A stretch of DNA of 35,411 nucleotides from a bacterium DOLZORAL124_64_63 (GTDB taxonomy: Bacteria > Krumholzibacteriota > Krumholzibacteriia > LZORAL124-64-63). This document shows positions 17,787 through 24,262 of this stretch, piece after piece (position 1 is the first letter of the stretch; each line of letters starts with the position of its first letter). The notes under the pieces are model-generated. The model was not told the origin of the DNA, searched no databases, and saw only the letters and a list, made by a program, of their open reading frames with translations. Location of the stretch: the NCBI GenBank assembly GCA_002747875.1, contig PDQT01000064.1:1-35411 (forward strand), written 5' to 3'. A program made the position numbers and the translations under genes.

Positions 17787-18193
17787 GAATCCGCCTGACG
17801 GAGACCACCGCCGCGCGCCGGGGAGGCCGCCGGCACCAGGGGCAAGCCCAGTTCCCGCTCCCAGTCTTCCATGCACAGGATGGCCCGGAGATAGTCATTC
17901 CATCCCCCGAGATGGAGGGTATGACTGAACCGGCGCAGATTGCGGTTCCAGCGGATGAGTGACCGGGTGCTGCGGTAATCCATGTGGACCAGACGGGAAC
18001 CGTCCAAGATCACCCTCTGCCCCCGGCCCGTCAGCATCGGTGCCACCCGGCCGATGACTCTTTCCAACCCCGCTTCATCCAGAATGCCCGAGAGAGCGAC
18101 CCGCACGACGGAATCCACCCTGCTGACCTCGATTTCCAATCGCCCCACACCGGAGTCCGTTCCGGTGGGCCGCGGGGTCAACTCTCTGCGCAT
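17783..18193 (-). CDS. STAS-domain (anti-sigma-factor-antagonist-like) protein
   Basis: MRRELTPRPTGTDSGVGRLEIEVSRVDSVVRVALSGILDEAGLERVIGRVAPMLTGRGQRVILDGSRLVHMDYRSTRSLIRWNRNLRRFSHTLHLGGWNDYLRAILCMEDWERELGLPL: STAS-like alternating strand/helix pattern. ATG 18193 preceded by AAGGAG; stop overlaps the rsmH GTG start (GTGA). Confidence 0.7.
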   Translation of the reverse strand: MRRELTPRPTGTDSGVGRLEIEVSRVDSVVRVALSGILDEAGLERVIGRVAPMLTGRGQRVILDGSRLVHMDYRSTRSLIRWNRNLRRFSHTLHLGGWNDYLRAILCMEDWERELGLPLVPAASPARGGGLRQADS

Positions 18194-18230
18194 CGCGGGC
18201 TCCTTCCCTATGGCGTCCCCTCCGTGGGAC

Positions 18231-18725
18231 CTAACCGAAGAAATCGTACAGGTAGTCGTCACTGGGCATCTGGTCGGCGGCGCCACCTCCAACCACCCGA
18301 TCGGCGGACCACACCTCCATGTGCAGCCCCATGCCCACGACCACCACTTCCTTATCCACCCCCAGGGCCTCCTTGACCTTGGCGGGCAGCGCCACGCGAC
18401 CATGCTTGTCCGGAATGAGCATGTGGCTGTTCAGGCTCATGAGTCGCTGGTTCCGGATATGCTCGCGCTTGCTCAGTCCCTCGGGCCGATCGTTGAAACG
18501 ATCCAGCCACACCGCGTACGGAGACAGGGCCGCCGATCCGTCCGGGCCCGGGCTGAGCATGTACTTCTCACGGGATTCGCCATCCTCGGGCTCATCCTCG
18601 GCCTTGGGCGGACGGAACTGGAAGGGCAGATGGAACCGCCCCTTGGCGTCCACCTTGCGGGTATGACTCCCGTGGAAGGTGGGCGGCGTCACGTCTGTGT
18701 TGCTGGCCAAGGGTTCCGTGCTCAT
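18231..18725 (-). CDS. mraZ: Transcriptional regulator / division protein MraZ
   Basis: Two AbrB-like halves: HTRKVDAKGRFHLPFQFR and SHMLIPDKHGRVALPAKVKEALGVDKEVVVVGMGLHMEVWS; first gene of the dcw cluster. Confidence 0.93.
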   Translation of the reverse strand: MSTEPLASNTDVTPPTFHGSHTRKVDAKGRFHLPFQFRPPKAEDEPEDGESREKYMLSPGPDGSAALSPYAVWLDRFNDRPEGLSKREHIRNQRLMSLNSHMLIPDKHGRVALPAKVKEALGVDKEVVVVGMGLHMEVWSADRVVGGGAADQMPSDDYLYDFFG

Positions 18726-18894
18726 GAAACGACCCGAATCTGCCTTACGGCGGCGAAAATCAGAAAACTGGTGTCAGGTGGCCCGGGCGCGGCTAATCCG
18801 GGAAAAGGCTGGTCGTCAGGAATTTCCGGCAGTCCAGGCAACCTCCTTGTGCCCCAGTGCCCCTCCGTGGGCCTCCGCCATCGATCCTATTTTA

Positions 18895-18943
18895 CTCCAC
18901 TTTTCGACTTTATTCTCCACCTGACTCCACAAATATACCCCAC
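18895..18943 (-). promoter_or_regulatory. Putative MraZ operator boxes
   Basis: Minus-strand GTGGAG at 18900-18895, 18920-18915 and 18930-18925 (10 and 20 bp spacing), plus GTGGGG at 18943-18938, overlapping and downstream of the promoter. Confidence 0.6.
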
Positions 18944-18961
18944 AGCCCCGCGCCATGTCAA
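18932..18961 (-). promoter_or_regulatory. Sigma70-type promoter of dcw operon
   Basis: Minus strand TTGACA (18961-18956), 18-bp spacer, TATATT (18937-18932); about 200 bp upstream of mraZ. Confidence 0.65.
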
Positions 18962-19011
18962 CCACCATATTAAAAAAACCTGATTCCCCTGTTCAGAAGG
19001 CGTAATAACGC

Positions 19012-19035
19012 AAAAACCGCCCCGAGCAGGGCGGT
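19012..19035 (-). terminator. Rho-independent terminator of the polysaccharide operon
   Basis: Plus strand AAAAACCGCCC-CGAGCA-GGGCGGT. On the minus strand this reads ACCGCCC-loop-GGGCGGT followed by TTTT, 27 nt after the flippase stop. Confidence 0.75.
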
Positions 19036-19061
19036 GGTGATGAGTGGGGTGAAGGGTGGGG

Positions 19062-20423
19062 TCAGGTGGTGTCGCGCCCCCGCAGGCGTCGGAGCCAGGC
19101 CCGATGGCGCCCTAGAAAGATACGGCCCCAGCTGAAGCCGGTGACCATACGAAAGCGCACCAGCATCAGCACGCACCCGGACGCGTAGGCGATGGAACTG
19201 GAATAGGCGGCCCCCACCGCCCCATAACGCGGGATCAGCTGGAAGGCCCCGATCAGGTTCACCACCACCGTCAACACGCTGGCCTGGGTATTCCAGTGGG
19301 GTTTGCCGCGCCCGATGAAGTCCCCGGCCAGGACCACCCCGGGCGCGAAGGCCACGATGCCCGGCAGCAGAGCCCGCAGGCTGGCCCCCGACGCGGAGTA
19401 TTCCCCGCCGGCCAGTAGCTCCAGCAGGGGCTGGGCCAGGAAGTACAAAGGCACCGCCGCCGCGATCACCAGCCCCAAACCGATGCGCAGGGCCCGAGCC
19501 GCCGTGCGTTCCCGGTCCGGATCGCCCTGGTTGCGGGCCGAACTGTGCACCAGCAGAGGAGTCAGGGCTCCGGGCAACAGCCAGAGCATCTCCCCCACAT
19601 ACACGCCCACGGAGTAGATGCCCACCTCCGCCGCCCCCTTGAAATGCTCCAGCAGCCCCTGGTCCAGGCGCAGCAGCAGAAAGTAGGCCACGGCCGAAAG
19701 TTGGCCCACCCAGCCCCGCGACAGGTTGAAGCGGATCAGGCCCGCCAGGCTGCGGCTGTCCAGATCCGTGGGTAGATCCTCCGGCGGCAACCCCTGGCTG
19801 ACGGGTTCAGGATGACGGCGCCGGCGGATATCCCGCTGCAGAGTGATCAGCACCGCCACGGCACCCGCCAGCTGGGCGGCCGCGAAAATCCCCACGGCCC
19901 GCGCGAAATCCAATCCGCCCACAGCCCACAGCAGCCCGATGGCCGCCAGATGCCCCATGGCCCGATAGCCGTTGATGGCCGCGCTGACCACCAGGCGTCC
20001 CCGCGCCAGCAGATCGTAGCTGAAAACTTCGAAACCCAGGATGGAGGCCGCCGCGATCACCGCCGCAAAGCCCAATCCGGGGAACCAGCCCAGATGGTCC
20101 CGGAAGAAGATGGCCGTCTGCCCGCTGAGGGTTACGACGGCCAGGACAAACATGAGCAGAACCATGCCCCCGGCCCACAGCAGTTGGGCCTTGAGCATGC
20201 GCGCCGCCGGCAGACGGTCCTGGCGCAAGGGCGGCACCGCGGCCACCCCCATGCCCCCGCCCAGCAAAGACCCCAGCAGCATGGCCACGGCCACCGTCAG
20301 GCTGTAGTGCCCCATGCCACCCGGCCCCAGCGTCTGGGCCACGATCATCACCACCGCCGCGTTGGCCAGCACCTGCCCCACCCGGCTGAACAGGATCCGG
20401 GCCCCGGCGCGCAGCAATCTCAC
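19062..20423 (-). CDS. Polysaccharide flippase (Wzx/MATE-like, polytopic)
   Basis: MRLLRAGARILFSRVGQVLANAAVVMIVAQTLGPGGMGHYSLTVAVAMLLGSLLGGGMGVAAVPPL; about 12 hydrophobic segments; operon context. Confidence 0.85.
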   Translation of the reverse strand: MRLLRAGARILFSRVGQVLANAAVVMIVAQTLGPGGMGHYSLTVAVAMLLGSLLGGGMGVAAVPPLRQDRLPAARMLKAQLLWAGGMVLLMFVLAVVTLSGQTAIFFRDHLGWFPGLGFAAVIAAASILGFEVFSYDLLARGRLVVSAAINGYRAMGHLAAIGLLWAVGGLDFARAVGIFAAAQLAGAVAVLITLQRDIRRRRHPEPVSQGLPPEDLPTDLDSRSLAGLIRFNLSRGWVGQLSAVAYFLLLRLDQGLLEHFKGAAEVGIYSVGVYVGEMLWLLPGALTPLLVHSSARNQGDPDRERTAARALRIGLGLVIAAAVPLYFLAQPLLELLAGGEYSASGASLRALLPGIVAFAPGVVLAGDFIGRGKPHWNTQASVLTVVVNLIGAFQLIPRYGAVGAAYSSSIAYASGCVLMLVRFRMVTGFSWGRIFLGRHRAWLRRLRGRDTT

Positions 20424-21535
20424 GAGTCGGCTCCTATATCCGTAGCGTTATCGGTATCCGTAGCGTTATCAGCAGCCGCAGCCTCATCGTGCCAGCGCCG
20501 GCCGCCGTCCGCGCTGCGGAAACGGTTCAGTATCTTCTTGCCCCCACGCAACAGCTTCAGAGAAGCAGGCTCCAGAACGTAGTGGCCGCGTTCTTCGGTT
20601 TCGGCGCCAAAGTACTTCTTGAAGCGCTCCAGGCTGACCACCCCGCCGCTGCCGCCCAGGTCCAGAATACGGGCCCCGCGCTCGCAGCCGGCGACGACAT
20701 CCCCCCACACGCTCATCGTGCCGGGAAAAAGGGTGCGGGCGTGCCGCCGATCCGTGACCCCGTTCCAGGCCACCGCCCGCCCCCCGTACAGCAGATTCAG
20801 ATGGCCGCCCAGCATCTGCCCTTCGTGTATGACGGACACGAAGTAAACACGCTGCCGATCCCGCAGCAGATCCTCCAGGAAAGCCAGTGGGGTGGGCACC
20901 TTGCCCCAGACGGCACAGGCCTCCTCGAAAAAGGGATAGTAGGCGCGCAGCAGGGCGGGATCGTTCCCGGCCGTGGCGCTGACCCCGCGCCGCAGGGCCC
21001 GGTTGCGCTCGTTCCGCTTGTTCCCGACCATGCGGGTCATTGCCACCTGCTCCGGCCCCCCTTCCAGGGGCACCACCGCTCCAGGATTCTCGCTGCGTTG
21101 CCAGGGCTCGGGATGGTTCCGCATGAGACGGCCATAACGGGCTTCATGCTGGGCGTTGAAGGTGAGACACACGGCGGGCAGCGCCCCCTGACGTTCCTTT
21201 AGGTAGGCTGCCAGCAGGGACGTGAAAACCGTCTCCTGCCGCGCCGGTTCCAGGGTGGGATCCAGCAGCGGTCCCCCGCTGGTGCCGTCCAGCCCGCTTT
21301 CCAGACGGGCCACACGACCGGTGTGCCGCACCGCCGCCATGCCCCCCACCAGCCGACCCGCCTGCCGGGCACACAGCCAGAAAGGCTTCACCCCGGGCCA
21401 GCTGCGGCCGGCGGCTTCGCTCCAGTGCGGGGTGTGGAAGTAGTCGGCGGCGGGATCGGCCGCCAGCAGCGTATCCCAGTCCGCGGGCGCGCTGTCCCGG
21501 CACACGATTTCCAGGCTGTCGTGGCCGGCGCTCAT
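20420..21535 (-). CDS. FemAB-like / GNAT-fold aminoacyl- or acyltransferase
   Basis: DWDTLLAADPAADYFHTPHWSEAAGRSWPGVKPFWLCARQAGRLVGGMAAV...YYPFFEEACAVWG...YFVSVIHEGQMLGGHLNLLYGGRAVAWNGVTDRRHARTLFPGTMSVWGDVVAGCERGARILDLGG: BioF2-like acetyltransferase / FemAB-type pattern. Confidence 0.75.
   Translation of the reverse strand: MSAGHDSLEIVCRDSAPADWDTLLAADPAADYFHTPHWSEAAGRSWPGVKPFWLCARQAGRLVGGMAAVRHTGRVARLESGLDGTSGGPLLDPTLEPARQETVFTSLLAAYLKERQGALPAVCLTFNAQHEARYGRLMRNHPEPWQRSENPGAVVPLEGGPEQVAMTRMVGNKRNERNRALRRGVSATAGNDPALLRAYYPFFEEACAVWGKVPTPLAFLEDLLRDRQRVYFVSVIHEGQMLGGHLNLLYGGRAVAWNGVTDRRHARTLFPGTMSVWGDVVAGCERGARILDLGGSGGVVSLERFKKYFGAETEERGHYVLEPASLKLLRGGKKILNRFRSADGGRRWHDEAAAADNATDTDNATDIGADS
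20438..20473. repeat. In-frame 18-bp tandem repeat (2 copies) at the 3' end of the FemAB-like gene
   Basis: ATCCGTAGCGTTATCGGT / ATCCGTAGCGTTATCAGC, encoding the tail ...ADNATDTDNATDIGADS. Confidence 0.9.
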
Positions 21536-22728
21536 GAAAGGAGGCGGCTTTCCACGCTCTGCCGCACGACGGTGATCACATCCTGGACGTCGGCATCGCT
21601 CATGGCCGGGAACAGGGGCAGGCTCACGGTCCGCGCGTAATAACGCTCCGTCTCCGGCAGTTGGGAGGCGAATTCCTCACCCAGTTGAGCAAAGGCCGGG
21701 TGCCGATGCAGAGGGATGAAGTGCACGGAACTGCCCAGGCGGTTCTCCGTCAGGTCGGCGATCAGGCCGTCGCGCCCCTCCCGCACCAGGGCCGGGTCCA
21801 CCTGCAGGATGTACAGGTGCCAGGCGTGGCGCGCCCAGGACGCCTCGGAGGGGGTCCACACGCCGGGCAGATCCGCGAACGCCTCGTTGTAGGCGCGGCA
21901 GATCTCTGCCCGGCGGGCCATGAAGGCGTCCGAACGGCCCAGTTGAACCAGACCCAGGGCCGCGGCGGGATCGCCCAGGTGCATCTTGAAACCGGGTTCG
22001 ATGATCTCGTAATACCAACGCCCCTTGTCCCCGTAGCGCTGCCAGGCGTTGCCGTCCATGCCGTGAAAGCTGAGGCGTTGCAGGCGCTCGGCCAGCTCGG
22101 CGTCGTTGGTCGTCACCAGGCCCCCGTCCCCGGAGGTGATGCACTTGGTGGCGTAGAAGCTGAACACCGTCAGGTCCGCGAAACCACCGATGCGCTTGCC
22201 GGCGAATTCGGTCCCGAAGGCGTGGGCGGCGTCTTCCATGACCCGGAGGCCGTTCTTTCCGGCAATGTCCAGGATTTCGGCCACCTGGCAGGGATGCCCC
22301 GCCATATGCACCGGCACCACCACCCGGGTGCGGGGTGTGATGGCCCGAGCCAGGGCCGCGGGATCCATCCCCAGATATTCCGGGTGAATATCCACCAGCA
22401 CCGGCCGGGCGCCGCAGTGCAGCACCGCCGTCAGGGTGGCCACGAAGGTCACGCTGGGCAGGATGACCTCATCACCGGGTCCCACCCCCAGGGCCTTCAG
22501 CCCCAGGAAAAGCCCCGCGGTGGCGCTGGCCACGGGCACGGCATGCGCCACCCCCAGATAGTCGCCACAGGCGGTGCCGAATTCCCGTACCTTCGGCCCA
22601 TAGGTCAACCAACCGGAGCGCAGCACCTCGGTGACGGCATCGATCTCGGCCGGGCCGATATCCGGTTTGAAGAAGGGCAGGAATTCTTCCCGCGTGATGA
22701 AACGGCGGTTGGCTGTGTCGGCGCTCAT
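21532..22728 (-). CDS. DegT/DnrJ/EryC1 family PLP-dependent sugar aminotransferase
   Basis: PFFKPDIGPAEIDAVTEVLRSGWLTYGPKVREFG; VMEDAAHAFGTEF; FSFYATKCITSGDGGLVTT (PLP lysine context). Confidence 0.95.
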   Translation of the reverse strand: MSADTANRRFITREEFLPFFKPDIGPAEIDAVTEVLRSGWLTYGPKVREFGTACGDYLGVAHAVPVASATAGLFLGLKALGVGPGDEVILPSVTFVATLTAVLHCGARPVLVDIHPEYLGMDPAALARAITPRTRVVVPVHMAGHPCQVAEILDIAGKNGLRVMEDAAHAFGTEFAGKRIGGFADLTVFSFYATKCITSGDGGLVTTNDAELAERLQRLSFHGMDGNAWQRYGDKGRWYYEIIEPGFKMHLGDPAAALGLVQLGRSDAFMARRAEICRAYNEAFADLPGVWTPSEASWARHAWHLYILQVDPALVREGRDGLIADLTENRLGSSVHFIPLHRHPAFAQLGEEFASQLPETERYYARTVSLPLFPAMSDADVQDVITVVRQSVESRLLS

Positions 22729-24230
22729 GGGGTGTCCTTTGGTGTGGCTGAGAGAATGCAGGGCCCGGTTTCCAGTTCCGGATTGTCCAGGAGGGAGGCC
22801 AGCTTCCGGCGCAGGGGGGCCACCGCGCCTTGTCGGGCCAGGTCACAAAGGGCCTGGCGATCCGCCGCCGGCAGCACCGCCGCGGCGCCACGGGGCCGGG
22901 CCCGCCGGATCAGGGGGTGATCGCTGGCCACCAGATCCTCCCCCGGTTCGTTCAGGATCTCGTGCAGGCGTTCGCCCGGCCGCAGCCCGGTGAAGCTGAT
23001 GCCGGGCCCTCCACCGCCATCGGCGGGATCGAATCCGCTGAGGGCCAGAAGATTTTCCGCCAGTTCCAGAATGGACACGGGCTTGCCCATCTCCAGGATG
23101 TAGGTCATGCCGCGCTCGCCCATGACCATGGCCTCGATCACCAGCTGCGCCGCCTCTTTGATGGTCATGAAGTAGCGCGTCATGCGTGGATCGGTCACCG
23201 GCAGGGGTAGCCCCGCGGCGATGCGCTTCATGAAGAAAGGCACCACCGAACCTCGGCTGCCCAGCACGTTCCCGAAACGCACGATCATCAGGCGGGTCCC
23301 GTTGGGCTCCTCCGCCGCGGCGGCCCGCACCGTCATCTCGGCCAGTTTCTTGGTGGCCCCCATGACGCTGGCGGGCTGCACCGCCTTGTCGGTGCTGATC
23401 AACACGAAACGTTCGGCCCCCGCCCGGCGCGCGAAGCGGATGACGTTGGCCGTGCCGCCCACGTTGACCAGGACGGCCTCGTCCGGATGATTCTCCATCA
23501 GGGGCACATGCTTGTGGGCCGCCGCGTGCAGAACGATGTCGGGATGGTAGGACTCGGCCAAGCGGTCCATGCGATCGCCCGCGCGCACATCGGCGATGAT
23601 GGGGATCAATTCGGTGTCGCCCGCGCGCGGTTCCAGCTCGGTGAGCATCTCGAAGATGCTGTTCTCGCCCCGCCCCAGCAGCAGCATGCGGCGGGGACGC
23701 AGGGACAGGATCTGCCGGCAGAGTTCGCCACCGATGCTGCCGCCGGCACCCGTGACCAGCACACAGCGGCCGGCCACCACCGAGGCGGCCTGCTGGTCCT
23801 GAAAGACCACCGTCTCGCGTCCCAGCAGATGCTCCGGCGCCACGGGGGCCACATGCCCGAAATGCACATCCCCTTCGATGATGGCGCGCAGCCCCGGCAC
23901 GATGCGGAACGGCAGGCCCGCCCGCTTGCAGAGGATGACCAGACGGCGCACCAGGGTGCCGCCCGACGAGGGGATGGCCAGCAGGACCTCCTGCGCGCCC
24001 GTCTGCCGGGCGGCCGTCAGCAGATCGCCGGTGCCCCCCACCACGGGCAGGCCGCAGATTTCCTTGCCCTGGAGGGTGGGATCATCATCCAGGAACGCCA
24101 CCGGCTGCACCGGCAGCTTGTCCGCCTGGATTTCCTTGACCAGGGACTGGCCGGCCACACCGGCGCCCACCACCAGCAGGCGGGGACGCTGTATCGGGTT
24201 GCTTTTTGCCTCGGGTATGAAGCCCATCAT
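22725..24230 (-). CDS. NDP-sugar 4,6-dehydratase/epimerase, WbpM/FlaA1/CapD-like, lacking N-terminal TM region
   Basis: N-terminal CoA-binding-like Rossmann domain (RLLVVGAGVAGQSLVKEI), then VLVTGAGGSIGGELCRQIL, LHAAAHKHVPLMENHPDEAVLVNVGGT, STDKAVQPASVMGATKKLAE, DPRMTRYFMTIKEAAQLVIEA, LRPGERLHE. Start ATG 24230 preceded by GGAGAAA. Confidence 0.93.
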   Translation of the reverse strand: MMGFIPEAKSNPIQRPRLLVVGAGVAGQSLVKEIQADKLPVQPVAFLDDDPTLQGKEICGLPVVGGTGDLLTAARQTGAQEVLLAIPSSGGTLVRRLVILCKRAGLPFRIVPGLRAIIEGDVHFGHVAPVAPEHLLGRETVVFQDQQAASVVAGRCVLVTGAGGSIGGELCRQILSLRPRRMLLLGRGENSIFEMLTELEPRAGDTELIPIIADVRAGDRMDRLAESYHPDIVLHAAAHKHVPLMENHPDEAVLVNVGGTANVIRFARRAGAERFVLISTDKAVQPASVMGATKKLAEMTVRAAAAEEPNGTRLMIVRFGNVLGSRGSVVPFFMKRIAAGLPLPVTDPRMTRYFMTIKEAAQLVIEAMVMGERGMTYILEMGKPVSILELAENLLALSGFDPADGGGGPGISFTGLRPGERLHEILNEPGEDLVASDHPLIRRARPRGAAAVLPAADRQALCDLARQGAVAPLRRKLASLLDNPELETGPCILSATPKDTP

Positions 24231-24262
24231 TTTCTCCGTGAAGAAAGAGCCGTGACCAGGGT

